Of a stretch of 64,000 nt of DNA, positions 51,754 to 61,919 are shown piece by piece. The stretch comes from Thermanaerosceptrum fracticalcis. Its GTDB lineage: Bacteria; Bacillota; Peptococcia; DRI-13. The DNA is taken from the NCBI RefSeq assembly GCF_000746025.2, contig NZ_CP045798.1, positions 124,001-188,000 of the forward strand, in the 5' to 3' direction. The notes under the pieces are model-generated. The model saw only the letters and a program-made list of their open reading frames with translations. It made no database searches and was not told the DNA's origin. The position numbers were made by a program, and so were the translations under genes. The stretch's first letter is position 1. The number at the start of each line of letters is the position of its first letter.

Positions 51754-53217
51754 ATGTATTATAAGGACGTCAGCTGCTATGCCCAAAATTCCCTAAAAAA
51801 AATCGAAGGCCTGGGCCTGGGGGAGATTATCCCGGTGGATTGGATGGCCATTATTACCGTTTCCAAGCGGGGCAGATTAATTTTTGAAGGGGAGATTGAC
51901 TATAGCAATATTGGGCCTTACCTCCATGAATACCTTAAAACTCACATGGCTGAGATATATCGTATTAATGACGTCAGCCTTGCTGCCAACAACAACGAAA
52001 GAGAAAGCCTGGATATAATTCTTTCTCCCATTCGTGAAGAGGAAAATTATAAGGTCTTTTTTGTTGTGGCTGGGAAAAATTTAAGATATAGGGAAAAAGA
52101 TTTAAAAATTGTACGCTTTACTACTAAGATTGTTTATGAAAATGTGTTGCTGAATAATGAAATAGTTCAGGAAAAAAATTATCTGCGCAATATTTTTGAC
52201 AGCACTGAATCAGCCATTATCAGCATTGATTTGCAGGGAAAAATCACAACGGCCAATAAAGCTGTTAAAGCAGTTTTTGGCATAGAGCCGGAGAAAATTG
52301 TAGGGAACAACTATGAAAGATATTTGGGCGGCAAGGCGAGAAAAGTCTTGGAGGAAGGGATGTCATACGTCCAGGAACACAACAATAGTTTTTTAGCCAG
52401 GGAAATATTGTTTACAAATAAATTTCGCGGCAAAATTGTTTTGGACATAGCCTTTACTCCTTTGAACGACAGTAAAAAAAATGTTGTCGGTATTGTCCTG
52501 ATTATTAGGGATGTTACCAATAAAAGGGTCCTTGAACGGGAGCTGGAGCAGTTAAAACAGTTTGCAATCCTGGGTGAACTGGCAGCAGGTATCGCCCATG
52601 ATATTAAAAATCCTTTAATGAATATCCGCGGCTGTGCCAGGATTTTGGAGAAAAGTTTATTACATCAACCAGGCTGCCAGGAATTCCTGGAGCCTATCAT
52701 TCATGAAGTGGACAGGATAAACGAAGTTGTGGAACAAATGCTTTCTTATGTCGATATTACTAAACAAAACAGTTATGCTCTCCTCAATATCAATGAAGTA
52801 TTAAATAAATGTTATAATGTTATTCTTTGCCATAAAGAATCAAAGCATATTGTGATCGAGAGGGATTTAGCCAGTGAACTCCCTCTGATTAGAGGAAATA
52901 ATGTCCAGCTGCAGCAGGCTTTCGTTAACATCCTCCTTAATGCAGTCCAATCCATAGAAAAGGAAGGGATGATAAGAATCATCAGCAGTGATATTTCCGG
53001 TGAAAAAAGAATACTTATCAGCATAATTGATAATGGAATTGGAATTTCTCCCCGGGAGATTGGCAAGATATTTGCACCCTTTTATTCCACCAAAAAAAAT
53101 GGCACAGGGCTGGGGCTTTCTATTGTCGAAAAGGTAATTAAGGAGCATAAGGGTGAAATTAAAATTAATTCCAAGTGTAACCAGGGAACCAGGGTCGATG
53201 TATTTTTGCCTTACTAA
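51754..53217 (+). CDS. PAS-domain sensor histidine kinase (NtrB/AtoS-like)
   Basis: A 487-residue soluble kinase with no membrane segments. Residues 1-140 are an unassigned input region, about 145-265 a PAS domain (STESAIISIDLQGKITTANK), then an H-box with H282 in GIAHDIKNPL. The ATPase has an N-box around NILLNAVQS, G1 in IDNGIGIS and G2 in GTGLGLSIV. It probably senses an intracellular metabolite of the upstream acyl-CoA pathway and phosphorylates the regulator that starts within its stop region. The ligand is unknown. Confidence 0.9.
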   Translation: MYYKDVSCYAQNSLKKIEGLGLGEIIPVDWMAIITVSKRGRLIFEGEIDYSNIGPYLHEYLKTHMAEIYRINDVSLAANNNERESLDIILSPIREEENYKVFFVVAGKNLRYREKDLKIVRFTTKIVYENVLLNNEIVQEKNYLRNIFDSTESAIISIDLQGKITTANKAVKAVFGIEPEKIVGNNYERYLGGKARKVLEEGMSYVQEHNNSFLAREILFTNKFRGKIVLDIAFTPLNDSKKNVVGIVLIIRDVTNKRVLERELEQLKQFAILGELAAGIAHDIKNPLMNIRGCARILEKSLLHQPGCQEFLEPIIHEVDRINEVVEQMLSYVDITKQNSYALLNINEVLNKCYNVILCHKESKHIVIERDLASELPLIRGNNVQLQQAFVNILLNAVQSIEKEGMIRIISSDISGEKRILISIIDNGIGISPREIGKIFAPFYSTKKNGTGLGLSIVEKVIKEHKGEIKINSKCNQGTRVDVFLPY

Positions 53218-53231
53218 TGAGAGGTAGCCAT

Positions 53232-54575
53232 ATGACTAAATATAGAATACTTGTTGCTGATGACGAGGAGATTATTTTAAGGATATTAAGCCGGGAGTTA
53301 AAAAATGAAGGTTACCTGGTAGATGCGGTTTCCGACGGGGAGGAGGCCTGCAAAAAAGTGCAGGCCAATAGATATGATGCCGCTGTCCTTGATATTAGAA
53401 TGCCTAAAAAAGACGGTATACAGGTATTAAATCATATCAAAAGCATTACCCCTGAGACGATTGTTGTTATTATGACTGCTTTCGGTACAATTGATAATGC
53501 TGTGGAAACCATGAAAAAAGGGGCTTACGATTATATCACCAAGCCTTTCGACAACAATGATTTACTGCTTAAAATAAGGCAGGCCTTTACGATTAAGGAG
53601 AAGATTGGCCAATTAGTGGGAGGGGCCGATGACCTGGATGTGGACTTGGTTGGTGAGAGCAGGGAGTTGGCTAGATTAAAAGAGAAAATCCAGAAGATAA
53701 AGGACCTGGATACCACTGTATTACTGACGGGAGAAAGCGGTACAGGAAAAAGCCTGGTGGCCAAGGTTATCCATCAGGCGGGAAACCGCAAGGAGGAGCC
53801 TTTTATTCATATTAACTGCGCGACCCTTCCTGCTAATCTCATGGAAAGTGAACTTTTTGGCCATGAAAAGGGAGCTTTCACTGGGGCCTTGGAGAGTAAA
53901 AAGGGTAAATTTGAACTGGCGGGGAAAGGGACGATTTTTCTTGATGAAATCAGCACCTTGACTCCCAGCTTACAGGCTAAACTTCTAAATGTTTTACAGG
54001 AGAAAAAAATGGAACGGATTGGCGGTTCCAGATCAATAGCAGTGAACGCACGGATTATTGCTGCTACTAATGAAATCCTGGAAGACCTGGTTAGAAGAAG
54101 GGTTTTCAGGGAGGACCTTTATTACCGGATAAATGTTGTTACTCTGGAGTGTCCACCTTTACGTTACCGGCAAGAAGATATAGAACCGTTGGCGCGATAC
54201 TTTCTAAATAAAATCAACAAAAAACTTGGTAAGAATGTGGTTAATATTTCCCCAGAAGTAATGTGTATTTTGAGGAATTATGACTGGCCCGGAAACATAA
54301 GGGAGCTGGAAAATACTCTGGAGAGCGCTATAGCCCTGGCAAACGGTGATACTCTGCATGAAGACGATTTGCCTTTAAGGATCAGCAGCAAAGTAAAAAA
54401 CCAGAATGTTTTGGAAGTACAGGATAATCGGCCGGGTATGCTAGAAATTCAGGAAATCGAGGCCATCAAAAGGGTTCTGGCAAAGTATAAAGGTCACAGG
54501 GAAAAAGCCGCCCAGGAACTGGGTATTTCTAGGAGAACTTTACAGTATAAACTTAAGAAATATGATTTATTATAA
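53232..54575 (+). CDS. NtrC-family sigma-54 response regulator (AtoC-like)
   Basis: A 447-residue activator. The receiver has phospho-acceptor D54 in VLDIRMP. An AAA+ domain carries GESGTGKSLVAK, the sigma-54 contact loop GAFTGA and LDEIS. A Fis-type helix-turn-helix ends the protein (EKAAQELGISRRTLQYKLKK). ATG 53232 is seven bases after GAGAGG; ATG 53217 overlaps the kinase stop but lacks a site. It is the obvious partner for the -24/-12 promoter at 45811. Its TAA lies inside the left end of the IS1634 element. Confidence 0.93.
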   Translation: MTKYRILVADDEEIILRILSRELKNEGYLVDAVSDGEEACKKVQANRYDAAVLDIRMPKKDGIQVLNHIKSITPETIVVIMTAFGTIDNAVETMKKGAYDYITKPFDNNDLLLKIRQAFTIKEKIGQLVGGADDLDVDLVGESRELARLKEKIQKIKDLDTTVLLTGESGTGKSLVAKVIHQAGNRKEEPFIHINCATLPANLMESELFGHEKGAFTGALESKKGKFELAGKGTIFLDEISTLTPSLQAKLLNVLQEKKMERIGGSRSIAVNARIIAATNEILEDLVRRRVFREDLYYRINVVTLECPPLRYRQEDIEPLARYFLNKINKKLGKNVVNISPEVMCILRNYDWPGNIRELENTLESAIALANGDTLHEDDLPLRISSKVKNQNVLEVQDNRPGMLEIQEIEAIKRVLAKYKGHREKAAQELGISRRTLQYKLKKYDLL

Positions 54576-56629
54576 CCCAACTTTGACACCGGCCTTGAAA
54601 ATAAAGGGGCCTGTAGGGGTAATTTTCACTACAGCCCCTCAAGGGATGCTATTCTTTAACTAGCACCTTGGGTGGCAGCGGGAGCTCCAACACCCCCAGT
54701 ATCTTCTTTTGCGCCTCACCAGGCAGGGTGATGCTGTAAAGCCTTTTGTCTATGAACTGTTGGTCAACAGCCTTGATCTCGTCCAATTCCTCTAAGATCC
54801 GGCGACCGCTTCTATAAGAACTTTTGAGCTGTTTCAGTTCTTTCTCCCGGGTCTCATTATCCGTGATTGATTTGGCCCTTTGGATTTCGTTCTCCACATG
54901 GCGCCGGTATAGCACCTCCAGCCACTGCTCAAATAGATAGGCCAGCACACAGATCAGGACGTGGGCCCGTACCCGGTGCTCATTGTAATGGTAGATGGGG
55001 CGTAATCGGATAAAATCCTTGATCTCCCGGAAGGCGTTTTCTGCTTGCATCAGGTTCTTGTAAGCGGTGACTACCTGGTCCGCCGGAAGGAGGGAGTTGG
55101 TCTTTAACAGGAATTTACCGTCCCGTAAGGACTCCTTGTCAATAGCGGTCTGGTTTCTTTGCCAGTTTAGGCGTTTGTTGCCGTCATAGTCGATGTCAAA
55201 GAAACGAGCCATCCCTTTCCGGTTTAGGAGGTCTGCCACCTTAAGCATGATACTTTTGGCCGTGGGCTTTCGTCCCCGCCGCGGTTCTTCTTTTTCCAGC
55301 CATTCCTTCAGGTGCTGTAATTGTGCTTCGGCTTCCTGGAGCGCTTGTTCCCTGAAGGCCTGGTCTTCTGCCACCTTGGCCGGGTTGTGGCACAAAATGT
55401 AGCGTACCAGGTAATCTTCTTCATTTTCAGCCGCGTCTTCTGCCGGTACTTTGGCAGCCGGGATTTCCTTGTACAGTAAAGACCCTTCTTCTCCCAGGGG
55501 CGTGTACTGGCTCAGGTCCTGGTACTCCTCTAAAAGTTGGTCGCTGACTTCCCGCCCCCGTTTATGAAAACCGACAATATACCGAAACCCGGCTTCTTTC
55601 AAGGCTCGGAGGTTATCTTGGGTAATCATACCCCGGTCACCGACAAAAACACATTCGCCTACCTCAAACCTTTCGCTTAGTACCTTGATGGCATCAGGCA
55701 CCGTGGTTTTATCGGCCACGTTTCCCTCAAAAACCTGGTGGGCGATAGGAATACCTTCAGGCGTCACTAATAATCCGATGTTAATCTGAGGCCGGTCGGG
55801 GCGATGTTCCCGGGAATAACCGTGCTTACTAAGCGGGCAATGGGTACCCTCAAAATAACTGCTGGTCAAATCGTAGAACACCAGGGTAAGTTTCAAGCTT
55901 AATAGATCCGTCAGTTGTAAGTACAGGTGCCGCTCCAATGCATCTTTCATTTCTTCAAGGTAGTCCATGGCCCGGTAGAAGTGGTGTACATCCGGTAAAG
56001 GCCGCCCCTCTAGTTCCTCCAGGTACAGTCGGTGTACCCAGCGGGCCACTCCCAATTTGCTCTTGGGAGCGATCAGGCGGTTTAATACCAAAATCTTGGT
56101 GCATAAGGCCACATCCACTTCCACCTGGCGGTCTTTAAGCAGCGAATTGATGAACTCGGTAAGACCCAATCGGTCCCAGAAAACATTCACTACGTATGGA
56201 ATGCCATAATGTTTATCTCCGTACGTAGTCAAGTCCTGAGTGGTCCCGTAGGGATCGTCGTGCAGAAACTCCCGCAGTTTATCAATGAGCCGACGGATTT
56301 CCTCCTGGCTGTAGAGATCAATGTTGCCAAGATTGCCCACCTGGCGCTGCTTGATCTTGCCGTTTTCCCGGTAAGATTCTACCAAGGTCAGGTAACGATA
56401 GGTCCGGTCCTTGCGTTTTGTAGTGATAATTCTGGGGAACAAGGGGCGCATCACCTCCGCATGGTTCACATTACCATTATAGCAGGTGACCGTCGATAGT
56501 TGAAGAGGTTACGGTAAAATGGTTTTCACTACGTTTTTGAACTTTTTCCGGAACCAGACCCTTGAAAACATTGGGTTTCCGGGCCCTGAACCCCCTAAAA
56601 ATGGCGTTTTACTGTCAAAGTCGGGTTAT
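54572..56629 (-). mobile_element. IS1634-family insertion sequence
   Basis: Terminal inverted repeats ATAACCCAACTTTGACA (54572-54588) and, reversed at 56613-56629, ATAACCCGACTTTGACA bound a 2.06-kb element with one transposase. It sits between the response regulator and that gene's apparent terminator at 56663. I could not settle the target duplication because both flanks are AT-rich. Confidence 0.85.
54649..56469 (-). CDS. IS1634-family transposase
   Basis: A 606-residue DDE transposase. The front end (TYRYLTLVESYRENGKIKQR) and DDE regions (LVFYDLTSSYFEGTH; VFVGDRGMITQDNL; AENAFREIKDFIRLRPIYHY) are those of IS1634. The start is GTG 56469; ATG 56451 has GGAGG too close. The frame is intact, so the element may be active. 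Confidence 0.92.
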   Translation of the reverse strand: MNHAEVMRPLFPRIITTKRKDRTYRYLTLVESYRENGKIKQRQVGNLGNIDLYSQEEIRRLIDKLREFLHDDPYGTTQDLTTYGDKHYGIPYVVNVFWDRLGLTEFINSLLKDRQVEVDVALCTKILVLNRLIAPKSKLGVARWVHRLYLEELEGRPLPDVHHFYRAMDYLEEMKDALERHLYLQLTDLLSLKLTLVFYDLTSSYFEGTHCPLSKHGYSREHRPDRPQINIGLLVTPEGIPIAHQVFEGNVADKTTVPDAIKVLSERFEVGECVFVGDRGMITQDNLRALKEAGFRYIVGFHKRGREVSDQLLEEYQDLSQYTPLGEEGSLLYKEIPAAKVPAEDAAENEEDYLVRYILCHNPAKVAEDQAFREQALQEAEAQLQHLKEWLEKEEPRRGRKPTAKSIMLKVADLLNRKGMARFFDIDYDGNKRLNWQRNQTAIDKESLRDGKFLLKTNSLLPADQVVTAYKNLMQAENAFREIKDFIRLRPIYHYNEHRVRAHVLICVLAYLFEQWLEVLYRRHVENEIQRAKSITDNETREKELKQLKSSYRSGRRILEELDEIKAVDQQFIDKRLYSITLPGEAQKKILGVLELPLPPKVLVKE

Positions 56630-56662
56630 AAATTAATGAATAACTAAACTGAGTCGTTAAGT

Positions 56663-56704
56663 GAAGAGAAACCATCATTTGGTTGATGGTTCTCTTCTTT
56701 TTTA
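56663..56704 (+). terminator. intrinsic terminator, probably of the displaced response regulator
   Basis: GAAGAGAAACCATCA pairs with TGATGGTTCTCTTC (one bulged A), followed by TTTTTTA. No plus-strand gene ends nearby apart from the regulator on the far side of the IS1634 element, so the IS seems to have landed between gene and terminator. Confidence 0.75.
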
Positions 56705-56852
56705 TGTTGACTAATTACTTATTAAAGGAAAAGAGAAATTTGTATCGAATATTTTTGAAATATAGTAATGGTAAATTATAGATATATATGGCGTATAACC
56801 AATAGGTTCTACAATTTTACATTTGTTTATTTTGATGCCGAGGAGGACATAT

Positions 56853-58113
56853 ATGAAGCATTCTGGGAATGAATTGGAACATTTATTGGAGCGAGAAAGA
56901 AGAGCTAAACTAATTTGTGCTGCGCTTAATAATTTTGTGGATTTAAAGTCTAATTTAATTAACGTTCTAAAACATATCAAGGAACTAACAGGTTGTGAAG
57001 CAGTGGGTGTCCGGCTACATGATGGCGAGGATTATCCTTATTACATATATAAAGGCTTTCCCGAGTTATTTATTCAAAAAGAAAATAGCTTATGTTTCAA
57101 AGATAATACTGGTAATAAAATACCTGCTCCTGATGGAAAAGGCTATTTGCTGGAGTGCTTGTGTGGATGCGTTATTAAGGGAAACACTGATTCTTCCTTA
57201 CCCTTCTTTACAAAACATGGCAGCTTTTGGTCAAATGATATGTCAAGACCATGGGGAGAGAAGCTTGAGCTCAGATCCAGAAACTACTGTAAGGCTTGTG
57301 GATATGAATCTGTTGCTTTAATTCCGATTAAAGCCAGAAATGAACGGTTTGGACTCGTTCAACTAAATGATATGCGAAAAGGTATGTTTAGTGAGGAACT
57401 AATCGAGTTCATGGAAATGATTGGTGAACAAATTGGGCTCGCGGTACAGAACAGTTTAATATATACCAAGCTGGAAGAAGCAAATAAATATACAAAAGAG
57501 ATACTCGACAATTTACCTATTGCCCTAACTACTTATGACAGTAATTTCAGGTTAACCTTTGCAAACCGAAAAGCTCAAGAAATAACTGGGTATCAGTTAG
57601 GTGAAATGGAAGGACTATCTGATAAAGAAATAGCCAATATGGTGTATAGAGTTGAAAATAATAACAAATCCCTTCTCAGAGAGTTAACGGGAAGTATAAA
57701 TACAATAAAAAATAGAATTAGAACCATTAAAACAAGAAGTGGTGATTGTCTCAAAATAAGTGTCGACGCTTATAAATTAGAAAATGGTGGATTTCTCTAC
57801 TTATTTGACGAAGCAAAAAGAGTACAGGGATTAGAGAACTTACAGCTGCAAACTCAGACCATATTAAACTCTGTAAGTAATCTTGTGTTAATGATTGACA
57901 GCAATGAGACAATAATTATGTGCAATACTGCTTTGGAAGAGGCAGTAGAAATGGATGCCGAAGATATTTTGGGTATGAATATACTTGATTTTATGGAAAT
58001 GATACAGTTTAGCAGAAAGGATCTCGCAAATAAAGACTTAAATGAAAGTGATATCAATGCTACATATGAAGCGTCATTTATTACTCCTAACGGCAATAAA
58101 AAGGAAATAATTA
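56853..58113 (+). pseudogene. GAF/PAS histidine kinase, N-terminal part (interrupted by IS3 copy 2)
   Basis: About 420 residues: a GAF domain (residues about 15-205) with unusual cysteines in LECLCGCVIKGNTD and NYCKACGYESVALIPI, a PAS domain from about 222 and a second PAS from about 335. ATG 56853 follows GAGGAGG. At 58114 the IS3 copy enters, and its sequence supplies the stop. The kinase half lies beyond the IS at 59642. The intact gene would encode roughly 680 residues. Confidence 0.85.
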
Positions 58114-58430
58114 TGGTGGCTAAAGATGTCAAGACATTTTTTTGACCTTGTTTAAGGTGGTTTTTCTCCCTCCTTAGTGTATTTTGTAAGTAAAATATTG
58201 TTAATAATAACATTTGTTAACTGGTAATTATGTAACATTTTACCAGACAAAATACTACCTGACTCCTGTTCGTCAAGTTCGTAATCGACGTACTGACTCT
58301 TAGCGACCACCAGGGAGCTTAGAGTCAGTAGGAGGCTTCGAACTTGACGGAGTAGCCAGGATTATACTGGTCAGAGGGGGGTTGGACACCAGAGTGGCCA
58401 ATACCCCCTAAATGCTCTATAATCCTCGGC

Positions 58431-59261
58431 TTAATAGACTCGAAATGTTATTTGGAAGTGTTCCAAGGTATAATTGCCGAAGTAGACTTCGGCCGGAGTC
58501 AAATTTTTCAGTGCCTGATGCGGCCTGTAGTTGTTGTATTTTTCAAAGAACCTGGCAAGACCGAGACGGGCTTCACGGGGGCTTGTATAGTCGTTTATGT
58601 AGACCTCCTGGTACTTAACTGTACGCCAGAGTCTCTCGGTAAAAATGTTGTCCATAGCACGACCTCGCCCGTCCATGCTGATTTTGATCCCTTTACTCAG
58701 TAATGCTGTGGTATACCGCTCGCTAGTAAACTGGCTTCCCTGGTCACTGTTGGCAATCTCAGGCTTGCCAGTCCGCAATGCCCTATGGAGAGCTTCCAGC
58801 ACAAAATCGACTTCAAGAGTACAGTCCAGTTCCCAGGCTACTACGAACCTCGAGAACCAGTCTAGAAAAGCCACCAGGTACAACCAGCCCTTTCTGAGGC
58901 GGATAAAGGTGATATCAGTACCCCAAATGTGGTTGGGGAAGGATGCCTTAACGCCGCGAAGCAAATAGGGATAGACTTTATGCTCGTGGTTCCGGCGGCT
59001 GAGGTTCGGCCCTGGCCTGATTGCAGATATCCCCATTTCCCGCATATACTTCTGTACCGTGGGTCGACTGATGCAAAAGCCTTCCCGGTTCAGAATCGCG
59101 GTAATCGGGCGAGAACCCAAGTAGGGGTCCTCCGTATAAATGCGGTCGATTCTATGCTTGATAGCAATTTCCAAAGGCGATGGTGGTACTGGCCGGTAAT
59201 AAAGACTCGAACGGTTGAGCGAAAGTAGTTCTGCCTGAGCTGTTAATGGTAGCTCGGGTTC
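58431..59261 (-). CDS. IS3-family transposase OrfB, copy 2 (same start lesion as copy 1)
   Basis: Product identical to copy 1: DDE integrase core with WGTDITF, NSDQGSQF and FTERLWRTVK. The conserved upstream residues ELPLTAQAELLSLNRSS are in frame without a start codon, and the preceding RAERIELVDFENP is in another frame, exactly as in copy 1. Confidence 0.8.
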   Translation of the reverse strand, partial: EPELPLTAQAELLSLNRSSLYYRPVPPSPLEIAIKHRIDRIYTEDPYLGSRPITAILNREGFCISRPTVQKYMREMGISAIRPGPNLSRRNHEHKVYPYLLRGVKASFPNHIWGTDITFIRLRKGWLYLVAFLDWFSRFVVAWELDCTLEVDFVLEALHRALRTGKPEIANSDQGSQFTSERYTTALLSKGIKISMDGRGRAMDNIFTERLWRTVKYQEVYINDYTSPREARLGLARFFEKYNNYRPHQALKNLTPAEVYFGNYTLEHFQITFRVY

Positions 59262-59291
59262 TCAAAATCCACCAGTTCAATTCTTTCAGCT

Positions 59292-59591
59292 CTAGTCCAA
59301 TTTGAGGCCAGATTTTTTTTTAAGCCAGTTGAGCTTAGTTGTCAACTCGCCAATCTCTGCATAAAGTTCTTGAATCTTGTTCTTTAAGGTCTCTTTCTCC
59401 TTGTCACCCTTTCTGCGACCATCTTCAAGAACTTCCACCAGAGCACCTATTGCCTCTTTCTTCCATTTAAGCAATTGATTTGGATGTATCTCATACTCCG
59501 AAGCAATCTGGGATATGGTTTTTTCTTCCTTGAGAATTTCCAGTACAACCTTGGCTTTAAACTCCCCAGAATATGATTTTCTCATGGTCAC
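59292..59591 (-). CDS. IS3-family transposase OrfA, copy 2
   Basis: A 99-residue protein identical to 26912-27211: helix-turn-helix followed by a leucine-rich coiled coil, ending at the nine-A run that can support frameshifting into OrfB. Confidence 0.9.
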   Translation of the reverse strand: MTMRKSYSGEFKAKVVLEILKEEKTISQIASEYEIHPNQLLKWKKEAIGALVEVLEDGRRKGDKEKETLKNKIQELYAEIGELTTKLNWLKKKSGLKLD

Positions 59592-59641
59592 AATCCACCT
59601 TAAAGAAAGCTGTTTTTTTGTCTAGTTTTCTTTATCCATTA

Positions 59642-60421
59642 TAAATACTGCAATTTGCGCCTATTCATAACGTGGATGGAGAACTTATCGGAGTAATTGT
59701 TGTGGCTTCCGATATAACAATATTAAAGAAGGAACAACAAAGAGAGCAACAACAAGAAAAACTCGCTTTATTGGGGCAAATGGCCACCGGTATTGTTCAT
59801 GAAATAAAAAATCCCTTAACTTCAATATTGGGGTTCAGCCAAGTCATTACTCTGAAGTCCCAGGATGAAAAAATTAAGGGATATGCTCGCCTTATAGAAA
59901 TAGAAGTCCATGGGCTTAATAAGATAGTCAGTGATTTTTTGGCTTTCGCTAAGCCCCGCTCCCCTATATTAAATGAAGTTTCATTAAATGATATAGTTGA
60001 TTCTATGAAGTTAATGCTGGAAACCAATGTAGTTGGCAAAGGGATAAAAATAAGCTATCACCTTGGGGAAAATATCAAGCCAGTTATGGCCGATGAAAAT
60101 CAGATTAAACAAGTGATTTTAAATATTGTAAAAAATGCAATCGATGTATTAAAGGGCACAGATAATCCGGAAATAAAGATCAGTTCCGGATATAGTCAAA
60201 TAATGAATGAAAGCTTTATAACTATATTTAATAACGGGAAGAGTATGTCAGAAGAAGAAAAAAGAATGGTTGGAACGCCATTCTTTACAACAAAAAAGAA
60301 AGGGACAGGTTTGGGATTGAGTATTTGTCATCAAATCATGAAAGAACATGGAGGAAGAATAGATTTTGAAAGTGAACCAGGCATAGGAACATCTTTTACC
60401 CTGCATTTGCCAACGTGTTGA
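59642..60421 (+). pseudogene. GAF/PAS histidine kinase, C-terminal part
   Basis: Continues the gene broken at 58113: end of a PAS domain (FAPIHNVDGELIGVIVVASD), H-box GIVHEIKNPLTSILGFSQV, an N-box region and GTGLGLSICHQIMKEHGG. GTG 59672 could start a 249-residue kinase core without sensor. Joining the two halves after removing the IS and one TTA puts them in different frames, so a second one-base lesion exists near 59656. Confidence 0.85.
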
Positions 60422-60453
60422 AATTAAAGCAATTGTTTTTAACTCTTTTTCTG

Positions 60454-60488
60454 GGGTATGGTGGCTAAGCTAATTAAAACACCATACC
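60454..60488 (+). terminator. hairpin after the histidine kinase fragment
   Basis: GGTATGGTG and CACCATACC form a nine-pair stem with a 15-base loop. There is no T-run, so it is at best a weak terminator. Confidence 0.35.
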
Positions 60489-60555
60489 AACGAATTGAAA
60501 ACGGACCAATTTTTATAGCTATCGGATTCAGGTAATATCCCCTTTTTTATGAATA

Positions 60556-60939
60556 CTAACCTACCTTTCCTAAAGTAAAGCTTAAAATCAACATGAACAG
60601 AACAAAAATAGTAATGGCAGAGTACAGGTAATCCTTTTCATGCAAAAACAGAAAAATTGAGGCAATTACCCGAAAGACGGGAGTAAATATGAGGAAAATG
60701 AGGCCCAAGTCTATGACGGAGTATGGCTGAACCGAGATGAGCCCCTGCCAAATCTCTCTTAAAGTATGTGGAAAAACAGCCTGTTCTTTATAATTAAGAA
60801 GGGCCATTATTAAGCCCGCAGATACTACAATACCGCTAATAAGCACACCAATACGGAGGGCATTACTGATAAATAGTTCCATACTAAATAATTTTTTGTC
60901 TCTGTCTTCAAAATTAGTATTGATAATATCTTTTCCCAT
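60556..60939 (-). CDS. DUF1634 membrane protein
   Basis: A 127-residue protein with three hydrophobic helices (ISNALRIGVLISGIVVSAGL; SVIDLGLIFLIFTPVFRVIA; AITIFVLFMLILSFTLG) typical of DUF1634, which is commonly paired with TauE/SafE exporters as here. It begins directly after the TauE/SafE stop, so it is co-translated and probably an accessory subunit. Confidence 0.85.
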   Translation of the reverse strand: MGKDIINTNFEDRDKKLFSMELFISNALRIGVLISGIVVSAGLIMALLNYKEQAVFPHTLREIWQGLISVQPYSVIDLGLIFLIFTPVFRVIASIFLFLHEKDYLYSAITIFVLFMLILSFTLGKVG

Positions 60940-61782
60940 TTAATTTACCCCCATGCCTTTAATAAACATCTGAACTGCTATTAATAACAGGACAGGTATA
61001 AATATTTTCCGAAGAGTACTATTTTTTACCTTATCCATAATCTTACTACCCGTTGTTGCCCCTAAGAGTACGCCTATTGCTACAGGTGCTGTGATAAGAG
61101 GGTTGATATCACCTCTCGCAAAATAGACTGCGGCACTAGCTGCGGCTGTTACACCAATCATAAAATTGCTGGTGGCGGTTGAAACCTTCATGGGAAGTCT
61201 CATTGCCATATCCATGGCCATCACTTTAAAGGCTCCATTTCCGATACCCAATAGTCCCGAGATTATACCTGCAATATACATCAGACCTAAGCCTTGAGGA
61301 ACTCCCTGAGTTTTATATTCCACTTTCTGTTCCAGTTTATTGTCAAGATATGCTCCATTCAATTTTAGTTTTTCTGCCCAGGGGTGACCTGTATCATATT
61401 GTGGTAACTCGAAATTCCTTTTACGGAACATCATAGTAGCTGAATAAAGCATAATAAAAGAAAAAATGATGTAAAGCACCTTGGAACTAATCACTCCCGA
61501 TAAGTAAGCACCCGTAATAGCCCCGGTAGTTGTGGCTGTTTCCAGAAACATAGCAATACGAATATTCGTTATTTTGTCACGAACATAAGCCGCTGCTGCC
61601 CCGCTTGATGTAGCGATTACTGAAATAATACTAGCACCTATGGCGTAATGAATGGGTACATTCAAAAAAATGGTCAGAATGGGAACAATAAATATTCCAC
61701 CGCCTAAACCTAATAACGACCCCAAAACACCAAAACCAAAAGATAGACATAATGTTATTAAGGCAAAAATACTAGGTGACAT
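60940..61782 (-). CDS. TauE/SafE-family anion exporter
   Basis: A 280-residue membrane protein with eight or so helices. The N-terminal repeat FGVLGSLLGLGGGIFIVPIL and the later GIISGLLGIGNGAFKVMAM are the two family motifs. Members export sulfite, sulfoacetate or other sulfur anions; the substrate here is unknown. It is first of a two-gene unit with DUF1634. Confidence 0.9.
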   Translation of the reverse strand: MSPSIFALITLCLSFGFGVLGSLLGLGGGIFIVPILTIFLNVPIHYAIGASIISVIATSSGAAAAYVRDKITNIRIAMFLETATTTGAITGAYLSGVISSKVLYIIFSFIMLYSATMMFRKRNFELPQYDTGHPWAEKLKLNGAYLDNKLEQKVEYKTQGVPQGLGLMYIAGIISGLLGIGNGAFKVMAMDMAMRLPMKVSTATSNFMIGVTAAASAAVYFARGDINPLITAPVAIGVLLGATTGSKIMDKVKNSTLRKIFIPVLLLIAVQMFIKGMGVN

Positions 61783-61919
61783 TATATTACCCCCAAAATA
61801 AAGATAGTGTAAAGTATTAGTAGGAGAATTAGGTATACAAAAACGTCAGTTTAAATTTAACACAAAACCATTATATAATATATTAATTTATACTAAAGTC
61901 TTGCAATTTCAGTTATTTG

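Larger units (their letters stand above)
58114..59638 (-). mobile_element. IS3-family element, copy 2 (1525 bp, inverted)
   Basis: Same length as copy 1 and flanked by the 3-bp duplication TTA (58111-58113 and 59639-59641). Coding parts translate identically. I counted about five substitutions against copy 1, all in the noncoding tail (for example near 58190, 58233, 58257, 58311 and 58380). Confidence 0.92.
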
